From: Linanthus parryae
Lineage: Eukaryota > Streptophyta > Magnoliopsida > Ericales > Polemoniaceae
Reading direction: 5' to 3'
NCBI GenBank assembly: GCA_023055425.1
Contig: JALGPY010000012.1
Coordinates: 12,707,922 to 12,771,921, forward strand
Length of the DNA stretch: 64,000 nt
Under the pieces are notes generated by a model that did not search any database, was not told the origin of the DNA, and saw nothing but the letters and a program-made list of their open reading frames with translations. Positions 33,051-45,004 of this stretch are shown one piece after another (position 1 is the stretch's first letter; each line of letters opens with the position of its first letter). A program made the translations under genes and the position numbers.

Positions 33051-36000
33051 GCAAGCTATGATAGCTTCCAGGAATGATTCAGATACCACAATTGACTATT
33101 AATTTGAAGAAGAACATGCCAACCTATGCTATATGGCCAAGCATGATGAAAGTTCTGAAAAGAACATTGAGGTAATGGTAAACTGCTTGATTTCAAAACC
33201 AACAGAAGCCCTCTCTGATTATCTTAAAACAATGCTTTTAAATGAAGAGGATTATCTCAAAGAAATTAGATTTCGAAAGAAAATATTCATGAGCAGGCAA
33301 ACAAAAACTTGCATCTTATTTTTCAGAATCAGAATCTTGAAATCTCTGAGAAGAAAATTGAAAGTGATTTCAAGGCCTTGAAAACAGTTTCAAAGCCTTA
33401 AAAACACAAGTCAAGGAAGTAGTCACTGCGAACTCTCTTCTGAGTGACAGTATTGTTAATCTAAGACATTAATTTGATGAATTTGATACAAAAATACTAA
33501 TCTAATTGAGAAAATTCAAGAATCTGAATCAGCTATGACAAAACTTGCAGGCTCAGAAGACAACTTAAACTTGATCCTTGAGGTATCTTAAATTTTGTTC
33601 AAAAAAATGGTATTGGATATAATCCAAATTTTCCCAAACCGAACAACACCAGATTTGTGAAAGCTGGAAGCATAGCATCTCATAAATGTCATCACTGCAG
33701 TAAAATTGGTCATGTTAGGATGACTTGTCCTTTTAGAAGAAGAGACCCTCACATAATGATAAATACTTTTCCAGTTCAACTCAAAGGATAAGTTAGACAG
33801 ATTTGGGTTCCTAAAAGGGTTAGACAACCCAAAATGGTTGACCCGGAATATGAATCTATATTCCACAGTTGGTCTAACAGCTGGTAAGGCAGTGAATGGT
33901 GTTTGCAGGTCGTCGCCAATACAAAAGAACATATTTTTTTATGGACAGTGGTTGCTAAAGACACATGAGTGGAAAGAGATCTCTATTCTCAGAATTGTAA
34001 GAGAAATCTGAAGGTTCTGTCACACTTGGTAACAAATGCAAATGCAGCATTCTAGGTATTGGTTAAGTTGGTACAGATTCTCAAAATTCCATTTCTGATG
34101 TGTATCTTGTGGATGGTTTGAAATTTAACTTGATTAGTGTTTCTCAGCTTTGTGATAATGGTAATAAGGTTATATTTGACAAAGAGAAATGTATGGTGCA
34201 AGATGAGAATCTGGCAAATGCATCCTCACCGCCTCTAGGTCAAACAATGTCTATACTGTTCAAACTAACAAAGTTGCAGGAGAAAACTTGAAGTGTCTCA
34301 AGACCTTGATAGAAGTTTCAAATATTTGGCACAGAAAGTTGGAACACGTTAGTTTTCAAACCTTGAACAAGCCGATTTCCTGGAACATAGTAAGAGTTCT
34401 AACCTCTATCAAGTTCAAAGATGAATAAGTATGCAAGGCATGTGCACAAGGAAAGCAAACTAGAAGCTCATTCAAACCAAAGAAATTTGTAAGTACTTCT
34501 AGACCCATTGAATTACTGCATATGGATCTCTCTGTTCCTATGAGAACTCCAACTCCAAAGGGTAAGAAGTACCTCCTTGTACATGCTTGTTATTGTAGAT
34601 GATTTCTCTAGATATACTTGGGTTATGTTTCTTAGAGAAAAATCTGAAGCTCTCACTGAATTTTCAAAGGTTTGTAGAGAACGCCAAACCTTGAAAAACC
34701 TAACTATTGCTTCAATCGGAAGTGATCATGGTACATAGTTTGATCAATTTGAGTTTGATATATTCTGTTCTAAGCGTGGTATCTCTCACAACTTTTCTAC
34801 CCCTAGAACTCCTCAACAGAATGGAGTTGTTGAAAGAAAGAACGGGACTCTTGAAGACATGTAAAGAACAATGCTTCTGGAGAACGAATTTCCAAAGTAC
34901 TATTGGGCAGAAGCTGTAAATACAACAAACTATATTCTCACAAGGTGCTTGATCAGACCTATTCCGAAGAAGAACCCTTATGAATTGTTCAAAGGAAAAA
35001 ATCCTTACATTTCTTACTTCAAATATTTTGGTTGTACCTGTTTTGTTCACAATAATGGTAAGGACAATCTTGGTAAGTTTGATGCAAGAAGTGATGAAGG
35101 TATTTTTCTTGGTTATTCAAAGACAAGCAAAGTCTATAAAATTTATAATAAGAGAACCAACATTGTTGACGAAAGCATTCATGTCATATTTAATGAAAGC
35201 GATGATGGTTCTTTGAGTGATGGTTTTGCAGATCTTAATCTGAACAAGCATGATTCAGATACTGAAAAAGAATCCTCAAAAGGTTCCAGGGAAGTCTTAC
35301 CAGAACAAACAAATGACAGCATATCAAGCTACCACTTCAAGTTCTCGGAGACGTGAAAAACAGAGCCTGAACCTTGGACACCAAGGAATAGATTTAAATA
35401 TCTCTCACCTCATCCTGCTGATAATATTATTCCTGATCCAACCACTGCTACACAAACCAGATCACATTTGAAACATCTTTGTGCTTTTAATGCTTTTATC
35501 TCTCTTCTAGAACCTAAACCGGTGAATGAAGCATTACAAGAAGCAAACAGGATCATATCTATGAAAATTGAAATCAATGAGTTTGAAAGGAACAAGGTTT
35601 GGAATTTAGTTCCTCCACCAAGAAATCAGTATGTTATTGGCACCAGATGGGTATTCAGAAACAAGTTAGATGAAATGGTAAGGTAATCAAGAACAAAGCT
35701 AGATTGGTATCTCAAGGCTACAATCAAGAAGAAGGTATTGAATATGAAGAAACTTTTGCTCATGTTTCCAGGTTAGAAGCAATTAATATTCTACTTGCAT
35801 TTGCATCTCACAAGAACATGAAACTCTTTAAAATGGATGTGAAGTGTGCTTTTTTAAATGGCTATTTGCAAGAAGAAGTTTATTTTGCTCAACCTCCAGG
35901 TTTTGAAAATGACAAGTTTCCAGATCATGTTTATAAACTTGACAAGGCTCTTTATGATTTGAAACAAGCTCCGGGGGCTTGGTATGAAAGATTGTCAAAG

Positions 36001-36788
36001 TTTCTACTGGAAAATGATTTAAAAAGAGGATTGACCTTTTCATGAAGACTCTGAGAAAGAAATGCTTGTAGTTCAAATTTATTTTGATGATATTCTGTTT
36101 GGAGCTACTAATGATTCTCTTTGCAAGGAATTCTCTAGTCTTATTAGCAGGGAACTTGAAATGAGCTTAATGGGAGAATTGAACTTCTTTCTTGGACTTC
36201 AAATTCATCAGATGATGAAAGGAATATTCCTACATCACATCAATTATACAAGAGAACTTCTAAACAAGTATAATATGTCTCAATCCAAATAAGTTCAACA
36301 CCCCCATGAGTTCTACACTGTCTTTAGACAAAGATGAATCTGGATATAAAGTTCATAGAAAGAGTACATCAGGATTCTGCCAATTCCTTGGATAATCTTT
36401 AATCAGCTGGCATTCCAAGAAGCAAATCTCATTTTCACTATCAATAGAAGAAGTTAAATACATAGCATCTGGAGCCTGCTGTTCACAAGTTTTATGGATA
36501 GCACAACATATGAGAGACCTTGGATTTGATTTAAGAGATATACCTATCAAGTGTGACAACGCAGTGGCAATATCAATTACAAAGAATCAGTTCAGCATTC
36601 AAGAACAAATCATATTGATGTTAAACATAACTTAATTAGAGATCATGCTGAAAAAAGGTGATATTGTTCTTGAATTTATTTCTACTAACATGCTATTTGC
36701 AGATACCTTCACTAAACCATTGTCAGATGAAAGAATCTCAGTCTTGAGATTGGAATTGGGCATGCTAAATGAAGAAGCATTGGTTTAG
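33051..36788 (+). pseudogene. Element C pol remnant, copy 1
   Basis: Second CCHC knuckle near 33690, protease region (FFMDSGC near 33940, DVYLVDGLKFN near 34097), pre-integrase (IWHRKLEH near 34325, CKACAQGKQ near 34432), integrase (SDHG near 34720, NGVVERKNGTL near 34820, DEGIFLGYS near 35090), RT ([17 protein letters not shown] near 35833) and RNase H to the stop at 36786. Stops near 33110, 34425, 34737, 34861 and 35690, and a frameshift near 36035. The RT active site reads YFDDILFGA. About 245 bp covering the RT-RNase H connection are missing near 36345, where the reading jumps from KDESGYK to HRKSTSGFCQ. From 34691 on, this stretch is duplicated at 39082. Confidence 0.88.
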
Positions 36789-37160
36789 GGGGAGAATCAG
36801 GTAAGTACAAGGTAAGTATTATGTGTTTCACGGGTTTGAACTGATTTTCAAAGCCTTGAAAATAAGAGTGTATGCTAGATAGTCAATAATTTTGGATCTT
36901 TTAATGTTGGATATTATCTATGTAGATAATTACTCAACATTTCCCCTTAATTTCAAATACCCCTTTTCAACCAAAATAGTATTAAATCATTTGCTTCCAA
37001 CGGTACACACAATTTTGAATCTTTTTGATTCATCATATCTTCGATGATTAGGGAGAATATTTAGTTTCCTTTTCAAACTAAAACTCTTTACTATTTATCT
37101 TATTCTTTCTTTATTTCCTTCGTATCTATCCTACCTCTCTCTTATTCTTCCCAAACCCTA
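36789..37160 (+). other. Non-coding spacer between pol and 3' ORF, copy 1
   Basis: Starts with a purine run (AGGGGGAGAA) right at the pol stop and carries a palindrome variant near 36845-36862. Corresponds to 3032-3487 and 41250-41686. Confidence 0.7.
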
Positions 37161-38952
37161 ATGAGCACTAGAAGAGCCTCAGACATAGTAAAAATCGTTG
37201 GTGTTTAAAGGCTGGTACAAAGAAGAAAATAAAGGCCATTGTGGAAGAGGTTCAGACCATCAGAGGAGATTCAAGTTCAAAGACTCCTACTGCAGAAGGC
37301 ATGGCACCTTCTCTTCCAATGAAGAAGACTAAGAAAGATCAGACACCAGTCTCTAGCAAAAAGAAGAAGACAATGGAGTCTGCTCAAGAAAAACGGAAAG
37401 GGATTCAGATTGGTAGCCCTATAAAGGTAAAGAAGAAGGTTGAAAAACAGAAAAGGGAAAAAGGAAAGTGGCAGAGGGTGAACTAGAGGAGAACATTGAG
37501 AAGGCACTATAGATCTATACAGAGAAGAAGAAATCCGCTGGTAAGAAATCATAGCTTGATAACAAATGGTTCATTACTCATGTTGCTAGAGGTCAATGGC
37601 TAGATGGATTTGCTTCTAGGCCAGTTGCATTCTGTAGTATGATCAGTGTTTCTATGTTGAATTTTATGAATCTGAAGTGCATTGAAATGGTTAGGAAAAT
37701 CTCTCTTTGGTATGTTCTAAACCCTCCTGAGATAGCCTACCCCAGACTCACCAAATTCTTTTACCTAAACATGAACCAACTCAAGAAATCTGTAAATCTG
37801 GTGATTCAGACCATAGTTGCTGGCATTGAAATGGAACTACATCACTCTGAGTTTGCTAACGTTCTAGCTTGTCCGAAGAGGTATGAAACCAGTAATTACC
37901 CTCCTAATATTGATGCACTGAAATTGGCTAAAGAAGAGTTCTTTCTACCAAATAACCCTACCACATCCAAGCATTTAAAACACTATGTGCTAACTGTTGA
38001 AGCCAAAGTCTTGTTTACAATTTTGATGAGATGTGTGATACCAAGGGAACACTCGAAGGAGCTGATAAGTGAAAGGGTGTTGTACTTAATGTATTTGGTT
38101 ATGCATGGTTTTGAGATTGATCTTCCAAAACTTGTGATGGAACACATGCTTTATAGCCAAACCAATCAGATAAAGCACCCCCTTGCCATATGCCAATCTG
38201 CTCACCTCATTCTTTCAACACCTTGAAATTCCAACTGATAGGGAAGAGACAATCACTACTGGGTTTGGTATGCTTGATGAGAAATCATTTGAGAAGATTG
38301 GTGTGGTGAAAACCAATGCTAAGACGTGGAAGCTGTACTTACATGTGATAGAAGAAGAATTGAGTTCCAAGAAGTTTCTCAAACCGATGACCTTGAACCT
38401 TACTTTAAGTCAAACCTCTCAGCCTCAAGATATCTCCTTGGTCCTTTGGAAACTTTATGGACTTGATATGGACATAGATGAACTGAAGGAGAATCAAAAT
38501 TAGTTTGGAACTGGGTTCAAGCAAGTAAAGTACATGGTTGAAAACATATTCAAGAGCATGACTGTGTTTGATGTGCTGAAGAAGTATCTCAAGTTGCAGA
38601 AGAGACCAAAAAGGATGATTCATCAAAGGATATGCTCAGTGAACACTCAACTCAAGGTGAGTCTGGTGGGGTGAAGGAAAAAAGGAAAGCAAGTGGTTGA
38701 GGAACCAGTTGATGAAGATCAAGAAGAAGAATTTGACAGTCCAGATTCAGGATCACTGCTTAAGGATCTTAAGAAGAAGAAATCAAAGAAAACAGTTATT
38801 CTAGAAACTATGACTGTTGCTGATTTGTTTGAAGAAGAAGGTGAAGTTGTTGTTAATATGGCTCGGGAAGAAGAACAGATTGATGATGAGGATGAACGAA
38901 ACAGTGAGGAATAAGATGCAGAGCAGCAAAGAGATGGAGACCCAAACCCTTA
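37161..38952 (+). pseudogene. Element C 3' ORF, copy 1
   Basis: Best view of the extra ORF. The start is MSTRRASD at 37161, interrupted by a stop near 37207. The lysine-rich segment (37241-37486: KKTKKDQTPVSSKKKK) could act as a nuclear localisation or nucleic-acid-binding region. The central domain is open from 37639 to about 38226 and continues in another frame to 38503: LWYVLNPPEIAYPRLTKFF, VIPREHSKELISERVLYLM and LPYANLLTSFFQHLEIP. The acidic tail is at 38693-38914 (DEDQEEEFDSPDSGSLLKDL). The central part resembles a domain frequent in plant transposon-derived proteins (PF20167-like, by eye). It has no evident transmembrane segment, so calling it an envelope is not supported. Confidence 0.75.
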
Positions 38953-39081
38953 ACTCTTGCCTACACTTTCTTTCCTTTTTGATGCCTTGAAATTCTTTTC
39001 AAAGTCTTGAAAATTCTGTCATCTTAAAAGAGTCTTTAAATTTCTTCCCAAAACTCTCATCCTATATTTTCTCACACTTTC

Positions 39082-41249
39082 TTGAAAAACCTACCTATTG
39101 CTTCAATCGGAAGTGATCATGGTACAGAGTTTGATCAATTTGAGTTTGATATATTCTGTTCTAAGCGTGGTATCTCTCACAACTTTTCTACCCCTAGAAC
39201 TCCTCAACAGAATGGAGTTGTTGAAAGAAAGAACGGGACTCTTGATGACATGTCAAGAACAATTCTTCTGGAGAACAAATTGCCAAAGTACTATTGGGCA
39301 GAAGCTGTGAATACAGCAAACTATATTCTCAACAGGTGCTTGATCAATCCTATTTTGAAGAAGACCCCTTATGAGATGTTCAAAGGTAAAAAGCCAAACA
39401 TTTCTTACTTCAAACCTTTTGGTTGTACCTGCTTTGTTCAAAATAATGGTAAGGACAATCTTGGTAAGTTTGATGCAAGAAGTGATGAAGGCATTTTTCT
39501 TGGTTATTCACAGACAAGCAAAGCCTATAGAATAAGAGAACCAAGCTTGTTCACGAAAGCATTCATGTCATATTTGATGAAAGCAATGATGGTTCTTTGA
39601 GTGATGGTTTTGCATATCTTAATCTGAACAAGCATGATTCAGATACTGAAGAATAATCCTCAAAAGGTTCCATGGAATTCTTATAGGAACAAAGAAGGCA
39701 GTTTCAAGGCCTTGAAAATAAGGTTTAAAGCCTTGAAGCAAAATCTCCAGAAAAGACAGCAGATCAAGCTACAACTTCAAGTTATCAGAGACTTGAAAAA
39801 CAAATTGGAGAGCCCGAACCTTGGAAACCAAGGAATATATTTATATATCTCTCATCTCATCCTGCTGATAACATTATTTCTGATCCAACCACTGGTACAC
39901 AAAACATATCACAGTTGAAAAATCTTTGTGCTTTTAATGCTTTTATCTCTCTTCTAGAACCTAAACCTCTGAAGGAAGCATTATAAGAAGCAGACTGGAT
40001 CATAGCTATGCAAAGTGAAGTCAAAGAGTTTGAAAGGAACAAGGTTTGGAAATTAGTTTTTCCACCAAGAAATCAATCTGTTATTGGCACCATATGGGTA
40101 TTCAGAAACAAGTTAGATGAGAATGGAAAGGTAATCAGGAACAAAACTAGATTGGTAGCTCAAGGCTACAATCAAGAAAAAGGTATTGACTATGAAGAAA
40201 TTTTTTCTCCTGTTACCAGGTTAGAAGCAATTAATATTCTACTTGCATTTGCATCTCACAAGAACATGAAACTCTTTCAAATGGATGTGAAGTGTGCTTT
40301 TTTAAATGGCTATTTGCAAGAAGAAGTTTATGTTGCTCAACCTTCAGGTTTTGAAAATGACAAGTTTCCAGATCATGTTTATAAACTTGACAAGGCTCTT
40401 TATAGTTTGAAACAAGCTCCAAGGGCTTGGTATGAAAGATTGTCAAACTTTCTACTGGAAAATGATTTCAAAAGAGGATTAGTAGACAAGAACCTTTCCA
40501 TAAAGACTCGTGAGAAATAAATGCTTGTAGTTCAAAATTATGTTGATGATATTCTGTTTGGAGCTACTAATGATTCTCTTTGCAAGGAATTCTCAAGTCT
40601 TATGACCAGGGAATTTGAAATGAACTTGATGGGAGAATTGAACTTCTTTCTTGGACTTCAAATTCATCAGATGTTGAAAGGCATATTCCTACACCAAAGC
40701 AAGTAAACAAGAGACCTTCTAAGCAAGTATAATATGTCTCAATCCAAAGAGATCATGACCCCCCCCATGAGTTCTACACTTCCTTTAGAAAAAGATGAAT
40801 CTGGATATAAAGTTCATAGAAAGAGTACATCAGGATTCTGCCTATTCCTTGGATCATCTTTAATTAGATGGCATTCGAAGAAGCAAAACTCAGTTGCACT
40901 ATCAACAGCAGAAGTTGAATACATAGCAGCTGGAGCCTGCTGTTCACAAGTGTTATGGATAGCGCAACAGATGAGAGACCTTGGATTTGATTTCAAAGAT
41001 ATACCTATCAAGTGTGACAACACAAGTGCAATATCAATTACAAAGAATCCAGTTCAGCATTCAAAAACAAAGAATATTGATGTTAAACATCACTTCATCA
41101 GAGATCATGCTGAAAAAGGGGATATTGTTCTTGAATTTGTTTCTACTAACATGCAATTTACAAATATATTCACTAAACCATTGTTAGATGAAAGATTCTC
41201 AGTCTTGAGATTGGAATTGGGCATGCTAAATGAATAAGCATTGGTTTAG
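39082..41249 (+). pseudogene. Element C pol remnant, copy 2 (duplicated from mid-integrase)
   Basis: Begins abruptly in the middle of the integrase core (KNLPIASIGSDHG at 39082) without gag, protease or pre-integrase. Integrase stays open to 39600 (NGVVERKNGTLDDM, SQTSKAYR). The RT stretch is longer than in copy 1 (40008-40520, then MLVVQNYVDDILFGA at 40521). RNase H is open at 40734-41237 (STAEVEYIAAG, HFIRDHAEKGDI). It has the same internal deletion as copy 1 (KDESGYK to HRKSTSGFCL near 40803). Stops occur near 39655, 39986, 40518 and 40704. The last stop at 41235 lies shortly before the pol stop of its relatives. Confidence 0.88.
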
Positions 41250-41686
41250 GGGGGATAATCAGGTAAGTACAAGGTATGTATTATGTGTTTCAAATGTGTG
41301 AACTGATTTTCAAAGCTTTGAGTATATGAGCTTTAACCATACAATTTTTCAAGGCCTTGAAATCCATTCCAAAGCCTTGAAAATAAGACCGTATGCTAGA
41401 TAGTCAATAGTTTTGGATCTTTCAATGGTGGGTATTATCTTTGTAGATAATTACTCAATACTTCCCCTCAATTTTCAAATACCCCTTTTCAGGCAAAATA
41501 GTATTAAATCATTTACTTCCAATGGCACACACAATTTTGAATCTTTTTGATTCAGCATATCTTCAAAGATTAGAAAGAATATTTAGTTTCCTTTTCAAAC
41601 TAAAACTGTTTACTATTTATCTTCTTCTTTCTTTCTTTCTTTCCTTCGTATCTTTCCTACCTATCTCTTATTCTTCCCAAATCCTA
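41250..41686 (+). other. Non-coding spacer between pol and 3' ORF, copy 2
   Basis: Carries the palindrome pair near 41348-41361 and 41371-41386 and matches 36789-37160, which is shorter because the first palindrome block is missing there. Confidence 0.7.
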
Positions 41687-43447
41687 ATGAGCACTAGAAG
41701 AGCCTCAGGGCTGGTACAGAGAAGAAAAAAAAGGCCATTGTGAAAGAGGTTCAGACCATCAGAGGAGATTAAAGTTCAAAGACTCCTACTGCAGATGGCA
41801 TGGCACCTCTTCCTCCCAAGAAGAAGTCTAAGAAAGATCACACACCACTCTCCAGCAAAAAGAAGAAGACAGTGGAGTCTGCTCAAGAAAAACAGAAAGG
41901 GGTTCAGATTGGTAGCCCTAAGAAGGTAAAGAAGAAGGTTGAAAAAAGAAGAAAAGGGAAAAGGAAAAGTGACAGAGGGTGAACCAGAGGAGAACATTGA
42001 GAAGGCACTACAATTCTATTTAGAGAAGAAGAAATCCTCTGGTTAGAAATCAGCCCTTGATAACAAATGGTTCATTACTCATGTTGCTAGAGGTCAATGG
42101 CTAGATGGATTTGCTACTAGATCAATTCCATTCTGTATTATGAGCAGTGTTTCTATGTTGAATTTTATGAATCTGAAGTGCCTTAAAATTTTGAGGAAAA
42201 GCTCTCTTTGGTATGTTCTAAACCCTCCAGAGATAGCCTACCCCAGACTCACCAGATTCTTTTTACCTAAACATGAACCAACTCAAGAAATCTGTGAATC
42301 TGGTGATTCAGACCATAGTTGCCGGCATTGAAATGGAACTTGATCACTCTGAGTTTGCTCATGTTCTAGGTTTTCCAAAGAGGTATGAACGAGTAATTAC
42401 CCTCCTAAGTGTGATTCACTAAAATTGGTTAAAGAAGAGTTCTTTCTACCTAATACCCCTACTACATCCAAGCAGTTAACACACTCTATGCTAACTTTTG
42501 AAGCCAAAGTCTTGTTTACAATCTTGATGAGATGTGTGATACCAAGGGAACACTCAAAGGAGCTGATGAGAGAAAGGGTGTTGTACTTAATGTATTTGGT
42601 TATGCATGGTTATGAGACTGATCTTCCAAAACTTGTGATGGAACACATGCTTCATAGCCAAACCAATCAGAGAAAACTCCCCTTGCCATATGCCAATCTG
42701 CTCACCTCATTCTTTCAACACCTTGAAATTCAAACTGACAGGGAAGAGACTATCACTACTGGGTTTGGTATGCTTGATGAGATAGCATTTGAGAAGGTTG
42801 GTGTGGTGAAACTAGTGCTAAGACGTGGAAGCTGTACTCAGATTTGACATAAGAAGAATTGAGCTCCAAGAAGTTTCTCAAATCGAAGACCTTGACCCCT
42901 ACTTTGAGTCAAACCTCTCAGCCTCAAGATATCTCCTTCAGCCTTCAAAAACTTTACGGACTTGATATGGACATGAACTGAAGGAGAATAAACATGAGTC
43001 TGGAACTGAGTTCAAGAAAGTAAAGTACATGGTTGAAAACATCTTCTAGAGCATGATTGTGTTTGATGTGCCTGAAGAAGTCTCTCAAGCTGCAGAAGAG
43101 AGAAAAAAGGATGATTCAGCCAAGGATATGCTCAGCGAATACTCAACCCAGGGTGAGACTGATAGGGTGAAGGACAAAGGAAAGAAAGTGGTTGAGGAAC
43201 CAGCTGATGAAGATCAAGAAGAAGAAGTTGACAGTCCATATTCAGGAGCACTGCTTAAGGATCTCAAGAAGAAGAAATCCAAGAAACAGCCACTCCAGAA
43301 ACTGTGACTGCTGCTGATTTGTTTGAAGAAGAAGGTGAAGTTGGTGTTAATGTCGCTCAGGAAGAAGAACAGATTGATGATGAGGATGAACGAAACAGTC
43401 ATGAATAAGATGCGGAGCAGCAAAGAGATGGAGACCCAACCCCTTAA
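41687..43447 (+). pseudogene. Element C 3' ORF, copy 2
   Basis: Same architecture as the ORF at 37161: MSTRRAS start, lysine-rich part (41800-41982), central domain (42140-42830, including FLPNTPTTSKQL, LMRERVLYLMYLVMHGY and LPYANLLTSFFQHLEI) and acidic tail (43053-43447). Frameshifts lie near 41730, 42260, 42390 and 42815, with a stop near 43050. A role cannot be assigned from sequence alone. Confidence 0.75.
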
Positions 43448-43678
43448 ATATTGCCTACACTTTCTTTCCTTTTTAATGTCTTGAAATCCTTTTCAAAGTC
43501 TTGAAAATTTTGTCTTCTTAAAACGGTATTTAAATTTCTTCCCAAAACTCTCATCAACATTTTCTCATTCGTTTTTGATGAAAGTGCTATGACTTACTAT
43601 ACTATGTGCTAATGATTATTTTTTGCAGACATATAGCACCAACCAGGTTTGGGTTTTGTCTTTCATCAAGGGGGAGAT

Positions 43679-44923
43679 TGTATGTTAAACTCAGTTTCAA
43701 AGGCTTGAAATAGCTAGTCAATTTCAAGGCCTTGAAACAGCTTTCAAATCTTTGAAACTGACTATGCTTTATTTGCATAATCTTAGGGGGAGTTTCTGAT
43801 CTTGACTCAACTCCTAAATCCCTGTGTTTGATCAGTTGATTAGTTGATGATGAAAGAAAAAGTATTTTGACATTCTAAGTTGCATCTAATCCATCTGTTT
43901 GACTAAGTTTTTGCATGATATTATGTTTCCTATTCTTCAGGATCTATTTCCTAACTTGAGTTTTTCAGGAAAGGAAACTAGGTGTTGATTTGGTTATGTG
44001 ATCAATTTACAGTGTTTGGAAGCTTCCCAACATTTTTTATACAAGATTAAGTCAGTATCCTTGAAGATATTGATCAAAATATCCGTTGGAAAAGCTGTTA
44101 GAGAAGTCAAAGCTGAAGCTACAAAATAGGGAAGTTTGTTAAGAGGAGATCTTGAGGATCTGCAATTCAAATTGCTCTATAAAAGAGGGAAAGCCGAAGA
44201 GATACAACGGGAAAATTACCAGAGACACTCAACACATTCAGCGTTTGAAAAGAAACAAAGAAGCAGATTCATTTCTCTCAATCCAAGCATCTGAAAAACA
44301 TTGCACACTCACTGCAGATTCAGATCTAGTGTTCTTCTCTTCTGAACTTCATTTGCATATCATTCTGATAATACTTATAGTTCTTATTCTCATGGATTTT
44401 TCAAGGTGAAAAATAGATAATTCTTAGTTAATCAGACAGCTAGATCAGGTACTAGATAGGTTAGTGAGAACCACAAGCTGTAACAGAGTAAGGCATCTCT
44501 CTGTGCTTGAGATCTAGGGCTTAGCTGTTGATTAATAAGAATTGAGTTGAAAATGCTGCAGGGAGAAGATCCCTGAGGTAGAGACGTATGTCCAATTGGA
44601 CTGAACTCTATATATCTTGTGTCTCTTGCAATTACTTTTCAGTTTCATACTTAGTTCTTTTGCAGCATACAAAACAGTTTCATTTCAAGGGTTTGAAACA
44701 CATTTGAAGGCCTTGAAATAGACTTATCTTTTTACACAATTCAACTGTTTTCATTCCCAGGGCTTGAATCTCATTTCAAGGCCTTGAATCACTCTTCACT
44801 CATTATAATTATTTTTGAAACGACTCTTCTTACATTTTTTAGCAAAAGTTGGCATACTCTAATCAACCCCCCCCCCACTCTAGACTGTTGATCTTGTATT
44901 TCTACCTACTGTACTCCCCTTCA
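43679..44923 (+). repeat. 3' LTR of element C
   Basis: Begins after AAGGGGGAGAT with TGTATG and ends CCCCTTCA. TATA box TATAAAAG at 44178-44185. Palindromes near 43694-43711, 43725-43740 and 43743-43760 in U3 and near 44684-44719 and 44755-44788 in the right part. A poly-C run lies near 44868. Confidence 0.92.
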
Positions 44924-45004
44924 ACTTGCAATTTAATTGTGGGTAATTTTTCCTCGCGTTCATTCTCCTATACGTAAACAACAACGGTTAGGAAGAATCA
45001 TCAG

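Larger units (their letters stand above)
30040..44923 (+). mobile_element. Element C: rearranged Sirevirus-like copia element with internal duplication
   Basis: Order: remnant of a 3' ORF and polypurine tract (30040-30769), LTR (30770-31999), primer site, gag, pol, 3' ORF, then a second copy from mid-integrase to 3' ORF (39082 onward), polypurine tract and LTR (43679-44923). Same family as element A by LTR, protein and palindromes. A normal element would have no 3' ORF before its 5' LTR, so at least one LTR-LTR recombination or tandem insertion preceded truncation at about 30040. No target duplication can be assigned. Confidence 0.9.

Noticed and set aside
1252..44788. Regular short palindromic repeats suggesting a CRISPR-like array
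   Set aside because: Spacing is irregular, copies are spread over LTRs and coding linkers of a plant retrotransposon, and the window is eukaryotic.
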